Shown here: piece after piece, positions 19,924-31,827 of the stretch
How the letters are laid out: each line of letters opens with the position of its first letter
Position numbering within the stretch: the first letter of the stretch is position 1
Assembly (NCBI GenBank): GCA_023053685.1
Contig: JALIGW010000001.1
Span: 159,502,547-159,566,546, forward strand
Source: Diadophis punctatus similis
Lineage: Eukaryota; Chordata; Lepidosauria; Squamata; Dipsadidae
Reading direction: 5' to 3'
Length of the DNA stretch: 64,000 bases
The notes under the pieces: model-generated
What the model was told of the DNA's origin: nothing
What the model saw: only the letters and a program-made list of their open reading frames with translations
The model's database searches: none
Made by a program: the position numbers and the translations under genes

Positions 19924-20835
19924 CAACCCCTGTATTTTCTAAACCATGAATTGTGATTTAAGGTATTATATAAGCAAAGTACTTTATTTAACAAGCTATG
20001 GTTTAACAACATGGCTTAACTAATGCTTACTTTAGATGCTAAACTAATCAACAAAGAAAAGTTCCAATATATATAATAATTTATTAAAATTATTAAATTA
20101 GAAAATCTGCACATTGGCAAAGTTTACATCGGTCAATTACACAAGGCCACGCTGTTTGGATCTGCATATATACTATGCTGGTGTATTACAACATCCTAGA
20201 TTGTTGGGAAAACTCAATGCAAATAAAGGCCTCCACCAGCTAAAGAATTGGCAGCTGTGATTTCACACTGTTATGTGTGTTTATTACATTTATATACCAC
20301 CTGACTCACAGCTACTCTGATGGTTATAACAACTTTAAAGAGTGAAGACTACCTCAACGTTGAAAATTATGGCAATGGAAATGAAAAAAGGGAAAAGTAC
20401 CTAGAACATGTACTCAACAACTGTAAGAATTTGTCTGAAAGTTCTTTTCCTTGTTCCTTTGTAGAAAAAATACATTCAAATGTTGACTTAACAAGAAACT
20501 AGGGTTTCCTTAATTCTGGATCTCAGTTTATTGGATACCAGTCTCAGGAGAGGTATTCCTTTCTGTGTTTTTTGCTGGTAGATAATTCTTTGTTTGACTA
20601 AGGTAGCTTTTGGCTGCACAGGAGTCCTGTATCCTCTTTTAAACTTGCGGCTGTTCAGTGTAAGCAGTCTCATGATGTTAGTATGTTTGTAGGTTCATAG
20701 GGCAAAATAATCACTGAACAAACTAAGAAGTTGTACTGCAAATATGCACCTGGCTAGTCAATGATATGCCTCAGTGATACCTGAGTTCAGTGGACTTACA
20801 CATCTTTGGGAAGTGAGAGTATAATACCGTATTAC
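19924..20835. other. Non-coding, unannotated
   Basis: No gene or clear repeat seen. Short open frames on both strands (20320-20502, 20488-20673) have no family resemblance. Confidence 0.4.
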
Positions 20836-20947
20836 CTTGGTTGCTCCAAGGTGGCTATTGCACCAAAGCAGCACATTTCCCCCATTATTTTTAACATCTA
20901 TTTCAACTGGACCAAAAAAAAGTGCAAATGGTATGCTGATGTTCATG
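20836..20947 (-). CDS. Orphan exon candidate
   Basis: On the minus strand a strong acceptor (TTTTCTTTTTTCAG) precedes 20947 and a donor CAAG/GTAATA follows 20836. One of three frames is open through the whole 112 bases and reads MNISIPFALFFGPVEIDVKN, then N-G-G-N-V-L-L-W-C-N-S-H-L-G-A-T-K. It would start in phase 2 and end in phase 0. I do not recognise the protein and found no matching neighbour exon. It could be an upstream exon of the CUB gene on the same strand, but the reading frame at 11073 does not extend back to an acceptor that would fit. It may belong to another gene or be a chance ORF. Confidence 0.35.
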
Positions 20948-21339
20948 CTGAAAAAAGAAAAGGAAAATGAAGTTGTAATTTATGGGTTTGAAGATTAGAA
21001 AAGTAGACTATGGAAAGAGGGAAATTATGATGAAACCTTAGGGCAAAATATAAATGCATTTATAACTGCTGTAGAGCAGATTAGAAGTTGATTCTTTACA
21101 AAAAAAACCTTTTGCTATTTTCTTTTTTATATATTCACAATGTTTCTCTATTTTCTAAAATTTGTATTTTCATGTTGTTAGAAGTCTCTTTAATAAAAAT
21201 TTATTTGCGTGTGTGTATGTGTGTATTTATATATAGAGACAGATAGGGTCATAAGGTCTTGACTAGTGATCCTCACTCCTGAAGACATACCTCACTTTAT
21301 TAAAAAAAAAGTGTAGGGAAATCTGTGCTGTATTTATGA

Positions 21340-21470
21340 ATATGTTTAGCTTCAAAGCGCCGGTACTTTCCGTCCCTTTCCTTTTGCGCCAGCAGGGGTC
21401 GCCATTGCATTCTAGCACTTAAACCCGGTTCTCAAAAATTATTCCCGGATTGTTCATGCTCTGAGACAGT
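21340..21470. promoter_or_regulatory. Small CpG-containing patch with a CTCF-like motif
   Basis: In otherwise AT-rich DNA this ~130-bp patch has several CpGs. CCAGCAGGGGTC at 21389-21400 agrees with the CTCF core CCASYAGRKGGC at 11 of 12 positions. It may be an insulator site or a promoter remnant; neither is shown. Confidence 0.3.
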
Positions 21471-21654
21471 CGTGCTTTGTTTTGTTGTTGTTGTTCATTT
21501 CAATGCAAATAAGGGTGTTCCCCATGCAAATATATCTCTATTAGAATCTGTAAATGTGAACATTTCCACATCAAGCTGCTTTCTTCTCCTCCGCAATTTA
21601 AAGCCGAATTGCATTTGCCTTCGTTGTCCTAATGGTGTTTTTTCAAGAGGCAAC

Positions 21655-21735
21655 TGGAATGTCTGGTTTTTCTTTGAAGACGTTTCGCTTCTCATCCAAG
21701 AAGCTTCTTCAGCTCTGTCTTCGTTTTGCCAATCT
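21655..21735. repeat. Repeat fragment with GAAGACGTTTCGCTTCTCAT motif
   Basis: The phrase GAAGACGTTTCGCTTCTCAT followed by CCAAGAAGCTTCTTCAG is a recurring vertebrate repeat segment that I associate with Penelope-like elements. The family assignment is from memory and weak. Confidence 0.4.
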
Positions 21736-22500
21736 TGAAATATGTAGAACACGTATTAAGCAAGTCGGAGGTTACCAATAAATGACTGCAAGAAATAGTG
21801 TCCAATCAGTGTCCTAGTTTCTTAAGCTATCACAGATCCTGGAGCAACAAGCATTTTTCCTATCTCCAAGCAAAAGCGGGGGGGGGGGGGGGAGGGAGAG
21901 AAAGACATTACTAGCATCCCTGCCTCTCTCGTATATTTTGGGACCACTGGAAAAAAAATCTGAGAGGGCGTTGCTTTTTGTTGCACGTAGGGGCTTTTTG
22001 CGAACTATGATGTGAAAATGATTGGATCTTAGCACTTTCGGGACCGGGAATTTTTCCTGAGAGAGGAAAGAAGAAAGAAAGGCAAGTTTCAGTGTGTTGA
22101 AACTCTATGGGGTGAATGAATAGTTTGAAGGCTGATCGAGTGAATAATTTCCAGAAATGAGGACAGAGCTCCCCCCCCCTTCCCCAGCTCTTCAAATTTG
22201 CTGAAGTGCAAATGGAAAGGCGGTATTTTTGGGTAATTCTGGTTAAACTGCAGCTCTACCCAGAAGTAAATTGGTTCCATTTCTAAGCTGGGTGCACACA
22301 TTATGCTAAGCCAGAGTGTGATTTAATTTTAATTTAGTATGTTCTGTGAAATGACCAACTGTGATTAGTAAATTGTGGATTACGAATTCACCTCATGGGA
22401 AAATTACACCATTTATACTTTAGACATTAACCTAACTTGGCTTAGTGAGATGCATGATCCAGCCAATAAGATGGCACATGAGAATAGAATGCTGAAAAAA
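21736..22500. other. Non-coding with a poly-G run
   Basis: A 16-17-base G run lies at about 21877-21893, giving spurious Gly/Pro-rich frames. Nothing else recognised. Confidence 0.45.
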
Positions 22501-22571
22501 TGTGTGTGTGTGTGTATGTATTCATATATATATATGTATTTGTATATGTATTTATATGTATATGTATATAT
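22501..22571. repeat. TG and TATATG microsatellite
   Basis: (TG)n at 22501-22516 is followed by TATATG/TATTTG units to 22571. Confidence 0.85.
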
Positions 22572-22799
22572 AAAAAGACTAAGAAAAGACCAATCCAATG
22601 ACAGTGACACTGAAATTTAGAAAACGCCAAAGGAAGAACTGTTTTTCTAAAAATAAATTTAATATACTACATTAAACATTGTAATTTCTTTTTAGCTTCA
22701 GAGTGAATGTTCAAAGGAGAAAAATAATACCGCATACAAATTTCCCTATTATCATAACTTGAATTTGAAAGTGTTATAAGGAAATATTCTTTTAGGTTC

Positions 22800-23345
22800 A
22801 GTTCCAAGTGGGGAAAAAGACACTGGATTCATGAAGGTTGCTTGGAAGGAAGGTTTAATGGTGGACAGGAGCACATGGCAGGAGCCCCTGTACAGAAAAG
22901 GTAACTTACATGGTTTCTGGTGTGGTGAAGAGGAAAAAGAGGAAGAGATATATTGAGTTCCTGGTTTTTATAGTGTAAGTTGGGTCCCACCTCTTAGATT
23001 TCCTTTTCCTGTATAGAAATGTATCCCATTGGCTCTCAGACCCCCCAGGGGCATGCTGGGGTGGCTCTTGGCTTTTGTCTAATCCAGCTTTGGCTGAAAT
23101 GAAAGGGCCTTGGGCAAATCCTATTGTGATTTTGTCATGCAAAAGACTTTCAGCCAGGTGAGAGGAATATGTGAGCTTAGCAGGGGTGGAGGTTTCCAAG
23201 AGGAGTCTTTTGTTTGTTTAAAAGCATGTTTCCAGATATGTTCCACAGAATATTTCCTACATTTTAATATCTCCTAGGATATCTCATTTCCTAGGAGAGG
23301 GGTGGGTGCTAACTTCCTACAAAAGGAAAATAAAAACCCAACCCT
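22800..23345. repeat. LTR-like interspersed repeat, copy A
   Basis: The segment GTTCAGTTCCAAGTGGGGAA, then a block with GGAAGGTTTAATGGTGGACAG, is paralogous to 23488-23640. The layout, with TTTAAT (ATTAAA on minus) and an internal pyrimidine/purine block, suggests an endogenous retroviral LTR read on the minus strand. The ends were not defined. Confidence 0.35.
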
Positions 23346-23487
23346 TTTTTTGATTTCAACAATATTCCTTATCAAATCACAAGATTTAATGTTGTGTGAC
23401 TGTTCTAGTTTGGCTAGAATTTAGTCCTGACAGTGTGAGGGAGTCTGGGTTACTAATATCTGTGCTGTTGGAAGGAAAAAAAATCCC

Positions 23488-23690
23488 TCTGGTGCAGTTC
23501 CAAGCTGGGAGAAAAAGGCTGGAAACAACATGGAGGCTGATTGGAAAGAAAGTTTAATGATGAACAGAACCAACAGCACTTCTGGGTCAGCTGAGCAACT
23601 AGCTAAATAAGTGCCAGGATTTTTTATACAGGTCCTGAAATGCTGCTGGGCAGTGGTGTGTGTGTGTGTGTGTGATTGTGCAATGTCTGA
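23488..23690. repeat. LTR-like interspersed repeat, copy B
   Basis: The segment GTGCAGTTCCAAGCTGGGAG, then GAAAGTTTAATGATGAACAG, matches copy A with divergence. A (TG)n run follows at 23657-23674. Confidence 0.35.
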
Positions 23691-23816
23691 AATGCCCTTA
23701 GAAAATTGTGCAATGTAGTGAGCTCTGTGTCTTCTGCTAAATGGTAGTGGGTTAATAATCCTAAATGATCATATTCTGTTCTTAGAATTCTGGTGGAGGA
23801 GAATTTAATTTTTTTA

Positions 23817-24250
23817 ATAAAAGTTTTTTATTATATACAAATAGACATTACAAACCATACAAACACGTATATCGGAAACGCAGTTCCTATTATACTATAG
23901 CTCTAGATCGGTCTATTAGTTTTTCTTACATTTATCATTTAGTTTTAACATTTTTTGTACATTTATGGTTTGTTTCAGTTTTCTTGCATATATGTCCAAT
24001 TTCTGGTTTATTTTTAAAATGTTTATGCTATCCTCTTATGAGATTTTGTGATACATATTTAATAGTCAATTTCTCTTTGTATCTTCATTGATTTACTATG
24101 ATTTAATTTATGTCCGTATGTACATTTATTTACATTCAAATATTTTACCTATACAAGTTATATTTTAGCTTTGTATATACTTCTAGTTTGTCCCCCCCCT
24201 CTATATATTTATGTAACATTTTTTGCTGATAAATGAAAATAAAGGGAGAC

Positions 24251-24347
<97 letters not shown>

Positions 24348-25560
24348 GTACGTTTCATGATTCTGAGTTTCTGTTTTTTAACCAGTCGTAGAACCTATTC
24401 CAAGTTATGTAATATTCTGTTTCCTCCTTGTTCTGCAGTTCTTTAGCCATTTTATCCATTTCGGCGCATTCAAGAATTTTTCTTATGATTTCACTTTCAT
24501 TTCATGTTTCATTATTTTTCCATTTTTGTGCATAACAGATCTTGGCTGCCGTTATAATGTGGATTATTAAGTAATATATTTCTTTGGTATAACTTTCTGT
24601 TATAATTCCCAGCAAAAATATTTCTGGCTTCCAGTCAATATGTTTTTTTATTATATCTTCTATCCATTTTCTAATTTTAGTCCAGAATTTTTTGGCTTTC
24701 TCACAAGTCCACCATTGATGATAATAAGTGCCTTACGATTTCTGGCATTTCCAGCATAGTGGTGATATTTTCTTGGACATCTTTGCCAGACGTGCCGGAG
24801 GAAGATGCCATCTGTAGAACATCTTGCATTGGTTTTCCCTGTATGCCGTCGATGTAGTCAATTTTGAATTTACTTGCCACATTTTTTCCCATTTTGCCAA
24901 TTCAATATTGTATCCCAGGTTTTTTGCCCATCTAATCATAGTTTCTTTAACCGTTTCCTCTTCTAATTCACAACATGGCAGGAATTTGTATAATTTACTA
25001 ATTAATTTATTGTCTGTGGATAAGATTATTTTGTCTAGTTCTTGATGCTCGGTCTGAAATTCATAATGTTTAATATCTGTATTATATCTAGCTTGAATTT
25101 GAATGTATGTGTACCAGTCCAAATTAATGCCCTGTTCTTGCAATTGTTGTCTGGTTTTTAGTACACTATAATCTGTTAGTAAATCTTTGTATCTTATTAT
25201 TTTCTCTAAATCTGTTAGCACTGGATTTTTTATTGCTTCTATCGTTGATAGCCAGGTTGGAATTTTTAATTCTTGATTTTTAACCAGGTTTGTAATAGAA
25301 CTTTTCTAATGAAATGCCTTTGAAAATATTTATGTGTTTTATATTTGTCATCCCATATTAAAGCATGCCATCCAACTTTTATATCATGGCCTTCGAGAAT
25401 CAAAAGTCTTTTGTTTTCCAGTGATATCCAATCCTTAATCCAAGTCATTATTGCCGCTTGGTGATATAATTCCCAGTTGGGTAGTCGAGAATTTAATTTT
25501 TTAATCCCATTGCTGGAGGTGAAGGTCTTTTGTTTCTGAATAGGCTGGCCCAATATTTCT
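23817..25560 (-). mobile_element. L1 LINE, 5'-truncated, inactive
   Basis: On the minus strand a 162-codon frame (24733-25221) reads ...WAKNLGYNIELAKWEKMW... and YRENQCKMFYRWHLPPARLA, with a K-C-Q-K-S end. This is the C-terminal part of L1 ORF2 downstream of the reverse transcriptase. A further upstream piece lies at 25266-25553 in another frame, so the copy is broken. The 3' region continues to 23817 with an A-rich end, and a (TA)n expansion at 24253-24345 sits inside it. Confidence 0.82.
24253..24345. repeat. (TA)n microsatellite
   Basis: About 46 uninterrupted TA units inside the L1 3' region. Confidence 0.97.
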
Positions 25561-25944
25561 TAATGGGCACGGAATATCTGCTGGGGTCTATTATGAAAGT
25601 CTGAATCTGCTTTCTGTCTTTAAGAGCATGTTTCTCCTTTTCTCCTTTAGGGAAATATAATATTCTGCCTTTTTAATATTTCCCATTCTTGGGAGGCTGC
25701 TTCCCATAGTACTATCATCTGCCCAATATGTGGGCAAAGCCAGATTCTAAACACTATTGAAATACAGGCTATATTGGCTTGTTCCAGGTATATAGGACAC
25801 TACAATTACCCAAGAGTGGTTGTAGTTGGAATACAATAGTTATAGTGGCCATGAAGCCTGATGATTCCCAATAAGGATGAAACTTGTCACATCTTGCCTT
25901 CTTGTGGTCAATATAAGAGCAAACATCTCTTCCTCCTCTTCCTT

Positions 25945-25998
<54 letters not shown>
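25945..25998. repeat. (ACT)n trinucleotide microsatellite
   Basis: About 18 near-perfect ACT units. The Ser run on minus and Tyr run on plus in the overlapping frames come from it. Confidence 0.97.
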
Positions 25999-26109
25999 GT
26001 TCTGGTTCTTGCACTTCTGGTGGACTCAACCATTATAATTTGATACTGTTGTAGTGTGTCTTTGAAGATAAATGAAGGCAAATATACATGTCCCAGGATA
26101 ATGTTGCAG

Positions 26110-26400
26110 GATCCAATCTGGGTCAGTCACCGGAACCAGAGGTTTAGTCTTTCAAGCTTTCGGACTTGTGCTGGAGCCCAGCCTCAGGGAACTTTTTTTT
26201 CTCACCAGAAAGAGAGTGTCTTTGATGTCGTCTCTCCATCTTCTTCTGGGTCTGCCGCATGTTCTTTGGCCTTCCCTTTTTGTATATGCTTTGTGTGATA
26301 CCCAAATCACACAGGGTATACTGTATAAAAATAGGGAACTCCACCCCATCCTCCACTCCCAAGAAGAGTGGAAGTCACGTAGAACCTTGTTCACAGACTC
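26110..26400 (-). repeat. Unclassified retroelement fragment
   Basis: A minus-strand frame includes GQRTCGRPRRRWRDDIKDTL, a basic motif typical of the C-terminal part of some non-LTR or Penelope-type elements. The frame is broken. The plus strand begins GTCTTTCAAGCTTTCGGACT, a phrase I have seen in reptile repeats. Family uncertain. Confidence 0.4.
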
Positions 26401-27387
26401 ATGACATAATACACCCTCTATATTTTCTTTCCCTGAGCTTAATGGAAGATGGAATTTTATATATATAACAATCTGATAGATTCTGCCTCAGCCATTGGTA
26501 ATACATTCCATGAAGGCCATTACAGTCAGATTTAGCATAATTTCCTGGTCTGATTCTGATTTTTTTCCCCCAGAGGAAAAAAAAAGTCCTTTCCAGAGTG
26601 ACTGAATATCACTACCTGTTGAGGTGAGCTCCTGACCCACAGCACCTTTTTTTCAGGTTTATCAATTCCCAATCAATGCATTAGGAATCAGAATAAAAAT
26701 CAGTTCAGTACTTCCCACAGATTCATCTTGGGGAGAAGTTGTACTTCATTGTAAAATTTTTGATTCAGTAACCTCAGGCCTATCACCAAGGAGACAGTGC
26801 TGCAGAGAGGCACTGAAAGGAAATGCTGGGAATTGAATATCTTGTAAGAAAATGCTCAAAAATATCCTTGAAGTCAGCAGAAGCTCAGCTCAAAGGAGAC
26901 TTGCCTTGACAATGTTACAGTTCTGCTCTGCTTTGTCCTTAATATATGAAATCTGACAGAACAAAGGAAATTAATTTGAAGCTGTCTTAACATGGAATTG
27001 ACAGATCAACTAAGGAAACAGAAAATCTGAAAAGATTTCTCCATCACCAAATACTGTAACCCCCTGCTGAAATGTTAGGTTAGAAACTATTTTTTTTAAT
27101 TCCTAAAGTCATTACTAAAGGCAATAATTTCTCAAGGGGTGGTTTAATTATTAATTGCAGAGCCTGTGTACTTTGCCCAAGGTTAGAATCAGGTGGTCAT
27201 TCATTGCTTCTCTGACCCAGAATGATAGGTATAATCTGATTCATGTAACTCTGCTGGTGAGTAATGCCTTAGGTCTACAACCTGCATCTTGAGACCAATT
27301 ATTTACCACAGATCTCAGGGCAAACAAAAACATTGGTCTTAATCTTTAAAATCTTCTGCTTCTTCCTCCCTTTTATGTCATTTCATC
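26401..27387. other. Non-coding, unannotated
   Basis: No gene, tandem repeat or element boundary seen. Confidence 0.45.
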
Positions 27388-27395
27388 TGTTAAAG

Positions 27396-27836
27396 CCGTG
27401 ATGGCCAACCTATGGCATGCGTGCTGGAAGTGGCACACAGAGCCATCTATCCGGCACGCGAGCCGTCGTCCGTTGCTCTTCTGGGTTCCGGCGCATCGGC
27501 CAGCTGGTCTTCATGCGCACAGGAGTGCCAGAAACCAGAAGAGCAGCCGCCTGGTGCGCATGCATGTGCCGCAAACCGGAAGACCATCTTCCCGGCGCGT
27601 GCATGCGCACTGGGTAGCTGCTCTTGCGGTTTCCGGTGCATGCATGTGCACCGGCCAGCTGGTCTTCGCACACACATGCATGCCAGAAACCGGAATACCA
27701 GGTGGCCAGTGCACATGCGCGTGCCGGAAACCGGAAGATCATCTTCCCAGTGCACGCATGTGCACTGGACGACTCCTTTTCTGGTTTCTGGCACTCCCAT
27801 TTCGGCACTCGGTGCCGAAAAGGTTAACCAACACTG
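27396..27836. mobile_element. 441-bp hAT-type MITE with internal minisatellite
   Basis: It starts CCGTGATGGCCAACCTATGG and ends AAGGTTAACCAACACTG. The octamer TGTTAAAG is exactly duplicated (27388-27395, 27837-27844). The body is CpG-rich and holds about five diverged copies of a unit around CCGGAAACCGGAAGACCATC, alternating with GCGCATGCATGTGC-like blocks. Long open frames on both strands (27398-27895 plus, 27410-27884 minus) follow from this composition. Confidence 0.9.
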
Positions 27837-28140
27837 TGTTAAAGTGTTCTGGAGAATTTGAAAACTCCCATGTTGTTGAGTCATCTTGGTTGTAATGCAA
27901 AGCTATCACTCAACTATAGATTTGGTTTCTTTGCTTTCCTTAGTGATCAAAAGTGGTCTTTCTTGATCATTCTTGTGCGGCCAATATGGTTTTTTTTTAT
28001 TGCTGGAAAAGATATTTTTCAACATGGAACATTTTCTTAATACATGTATGCTCCATTCAGTGACTATGTTGATAACAATGGCTTCCCTGAATAAATGCTC
28101 CTATCACTTTCAATAGCATGCATACAGCTAGAGTACATAC

Positions 28141-28549
28141 TGTCAGGTTCCAGAGAATCAGTGGAAAGAAAAGCTCGAACACAGCGGGTGTGGTAAACGA
28201 AATCTTTAATCCAAATCCTCTGGCACTCACTAACAATCATGCATTCGGATGAATCGTTGTCAGCAGCAAACACCCAGTGCTCCTGCCACCTATTTAACTG
28301 TTTACACGCCCCACCTCGCAACTCCACCCCTCTCCCAACGCCACTCAAGCCAAACCACGATAAATGAATAGTCTGTGCTGTCCGCATGCACCCCACGATG
28401 CCCGTCGGCCAGCTGGGTGTTTCCGGACGCTTTAGCAAGTGCCGACGGCATCTTCTGGTTCCCTCACAGTATGTGTTGAGCCTGGAGGCAGGTGAGCAAC
28501 GAGGGGCTCCCCCTGCCCGAATGGCAGCCCCGATCATTCGGAGCTGACA
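28141..28549 (-). mobile_element. Solo LTR of an endogenous retrovirus, 409 bp
   Basis: It begins TGTCAG and ends CTGACA and is flanked by an exact 5-bp duplication CATAC (28136-28140, 28550-28554). ATTAAA in GGATTAAAGATTTCG on the minus strand, close to that strand's 3' end, fits a polyadenylation signal, so the LTR is taken as minus. No internal coding remains; this is a recombination relic. Confidence 0.85.
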
Positions 28550-28554
28550 CATAC

Positions 28555-31075
28555 ATGCATACTGTAGTACATGCAGTACATGATTCCTCCTTAGATCTGT
28601 CTTTGTCTCTGTATTCTAACATATAAGTTGAAAATGACTAACATAAATACATTATTTATTGAATCAAAGTAACTGAGGAGCTGAAAGGGAACATAACTTC
28701 TTAGAACAGTGGCAGCTTCCGGAAGAAGTTCAACCCTGTTAACAAAGGGAAAAAATATGATATTCATACAGGGCTAGTTTAACAAGAATTTTAGAGGTAT
28801 ATTACATGATGGCAAACTGGCCTTCAAAATAGCTTCCTGTTATTGTGACATAGTTTCTTAATCAGTTTGACTTACTTATTCCTTAACTGCCTTTATGGCA
28901 ATTAATAAAAAATAGCATTCTAGAATAAGCTTCTGCTTCTATTTTTGCATCTTGGTTTTTGTTTATTGCTAATGAAGAATTGTCTTTTTAAAATTGGACT
29001 ACATGGCAAGGAAATAATTCTATTCATTTGACTTCCAAATCACAATTGAAACTAATTTCTGCTTAAGGTTGCTGTTTATATACATCTCACCAATTTCTAC
29101 CAATTGCATACAGACTGTGCAATTGGTTTCCTATTTGTTTAAAAGACTGAGAGTTGTTATTTATACTTGAATTGGATGATAGAAGTTATGTGCTATTGTT
29201 CTTTTCTTTTTAATGCATGGAGGCTACAGCTAGAATGATTTGTTGAATCTAATTGGCTTCCAATTTCTCAATGAATTTTGGTGTGTTCAGGAGGCTGCAG
29301 TTTTTCTTGGGATGTGATTAAAATTTATCTTAATATGATCCAGAATTCAAGTCTGATCAGTTCATGTTTCTCCTATTACAATATATTGTGTTTGGTACTC
29401 TTAACAGGGCTGGTCAAATGGTCTGTCAACAGTTGAATCCAGCAGTTGAATTATTGTAGTTGCATCTCAATTAAGTTACATAGATTCCTGGTAGCCTGAT
29501 CCTTTGAAGCAGTGCAACAAGACCATTGCAACATGAACATTGGCACTCAGTGATCTGTTCTAATTACATTAACTCCCGTCCAATGATTTACCTGGATTGA
29601 ATCACCTTGGGAAATGTTTGTTCACGCATTTAGGACGGGTAAACAAACCTTCAATTTCTAGATTTTTGACCTCAAGAGAACTGGTTTCCTGATATCTTCA
29701 GTTAAAAATAACTTTGCCATTTAGATATGGGTTGGTGGTACAAGTACTTTGAAATTTCCACTAGGACTATAAGGTTTAATATTTCTTTTAACAATAACTT
29801 TATAGCAATTATTTCTGAGCAATTGTTAGACTATACCAAATTAGATGTCCACGGATACAGTCAGGTATAGAATAAGATAGAACTATGTGTGTTATATTAG
29901 ATTTAAAATGAATATTCTTCGATTTATAATCTTTCCCCTCTCATCAAAATAAGCAGTGCTGTGTATTTTAATGGCTTGTGTGGCAGGTTCTACAACCTTG
30001 TGTCTCTTTTCTACGGTAAATAATCAAACAGCAGTTGGCCTTTTACTGGGAGGTGACATGCATTCAGCTTTCAAAAGGCACTGTGACCCAGTTCTAATGG
30101 TATATATGTTTTTCTTTTCCCTCCACATAAGGGTGAATTTGTGCCTTTGACCTCTGACACACCTGCAGCGATTCACACATGGCTACAGCTTTGGTTCTTT
30201 GTCTATGTTCTCCAATTTACAACAGCGTTTAGATCTCTGTCCTCAATTGTCCCGTGCCATTTGTGGCTGCAGTTCTTTGCTGCCCTTGCTTTATCTGTTG
30301 CACAGTTTAATTAAAACAGTCCATTTTCCTGGAGGTTGCTACCCATAAGCAATCCTCTGTTCGAGACTGCCTTTAAGTCTTACGTTACACCCTTTCTCTG
30401 TGGTATATTTTTCTGTGAGCTGACTTGCCTCGAAATCTCCATCCCAGATCACCTCTCCTTTGCCCAATGAATGGCACAGTGCCATTTTACAAAGCCTTTC
30501 CCTGCTGAGGTTTTTTTTCTCCGTTTGCAAAGTAAATGATAAATTTATAGTTATTTAATTCAATACACTCCTAGTGTATTTGAAGTGACTTCAGAATCAA
30601 GGCCAACACCGTTTTATAGCCCCTTTGCTATGACATTGTATTGCTTTTTTCTGACACTGGGGTGAAGTGAGGGAATGTAGTATAACTGGTTGATCTAGTC
30701 TCCCTTTCCTAAGGGAGTTGCAAATGATCCCCAACCTACTGTATGCAAAACCTTCCCTCTCTTTCTGCCTAAATTTAAAAGTAATTATTGACTGAGACCA
30801 GTTTCTTGCTCTTAAATGTTAGGCAGATTACAGTCTTGAAAGCCATTTATTACAAAATAATCGTCTGCTTCCTCTTTCATTTCTGTTGCCTGTATTTAAT
30901 TTAAAATAAAGAATTTAAAATTAATGCAAAACATATTTCTTCCTACGTTGGATTGTTACTTAAACCTTTCCCCCCCTCAGAACACCTACTCACTTTTAAA
31001 AGTTTGGGAATTCTTTTTTCCAAAAAAGCTTTCGTTTCTATGGGTTATAGTTATTAATATAATATATCATATTAA
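28555..31075. other. Long non-coding stretch
   Basis: About 2.5 kb of AT-rich DNA without gene, MITE ends or tandem repeats that I could recognise. Being unusually repeat-poor for this window, it could contain conserved regulatory sequence, but nothing in the bases alone shows that. Confidence 0.4.
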
Positions 31076-31320
31076 TATAGCAATAGCAATAGCACTTAGA
31101 CTTATATACCGCTTCATAGTGCTTTACAGCCCTCTCTAAGCAGTTTACAGAGTTCAGCATATTGCCCCCAACAATCTGGGTCCTCATTTTACCGACCTCA
31201 GAAGGATGGAAGGCTGAGTCAACCTTGAGCCGGTGAGATTTTAACAGCTGAACTGCTGAACTAGCAGTCAGCTGAAGTAGCCTGCAGTGCTGCACTTTAA
31301 CCACTGTGCCACCTCGGCTC
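31076..31320 (-). mobile_element. Sauria-type SINE, near full length
   Basis: Reverse complement of the type at 4975: (AATAGC)n tail at 31078-31096, body with CTTATATACCGCTTCATAG, and tRNA-like head near 31270-31320 (GAGCCGAGGTGGCACAGTGG on minus). Confidence 0.9.
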
Positions 31321-31437
31321 TTCAATATATTTATATTAAAATATAAAATTGACACATTTGTAGAATATGTATTTATTGAATTGTATAAAAATATATATTT
31401 AACTCTCTGATATTAACATAAACAAAATGTCAGGGTT

Positions 31438-31822
31438 CCGACCAATGCCCTAATTAAAACATGAATCTCAAGCCGAAGTTCAAAAGAAATCCAGTTATTT
31501 ATTAGGAGCATCATGTCGACACATACCAAGTGAAGCTAACTCTGACCTCACTTAATTCGTGCCTTGGTTCTGACCCTGTTTCCTCCTTCCCCCAAGGTGT
31601 GTCATCAGTCACATTCCCCAATGAAGCAATTTTGCGGGTTGTAGAAGTCACTCCCTCCGGCCACTGTGGAGCTCTGTGGAGATGGCCTTGACATTTGCCA
31701 GCTGGAATGTGCTTTGTTTTGACTGAGGTGCAAACTCCTCGATACAGCTGTGAGGCTCGATTCCCCATTCCCCCTGCCTATGGCAACTCGAGTGCAGGTC
31801 GGGAAGGCTTCGTGAGTTGACA
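31438..31822 (-). mobile_element. Solo LTR of an endogenous retrovirus, 385 bp
   Basis: It begins TGTCAGGGTTCC and ends GAGTTGACA, with an exact 5-bp duplication CAAAA (31433-31437, 31823-31827). AATAAA on the minus strand near 31500 suggests minus orientation. It shares only terminal bases with the LTR at 28141, so it is a different family. Confidence 0.85.
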
Positions 31823-31827
31823 CAAAA

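Noticed and set aside
21350..21420. Minus-strand ATGGCGACCCCTGCTGGCG as a first coding exon
   Set aside because: The frame stops after 18 codons and no donor gives the phase needed by the exon at 20836.
25920..26043. Poly-Ser and poly-Tyr frames
   Set aside because: Encoded by the (ACT)n microsatellite.
27398..27895. 165- and 145-codon frames rich in Cys and His
   Set aside because: Produced on both strands by a CpG-rich minisatellite inside an hAT MITE.
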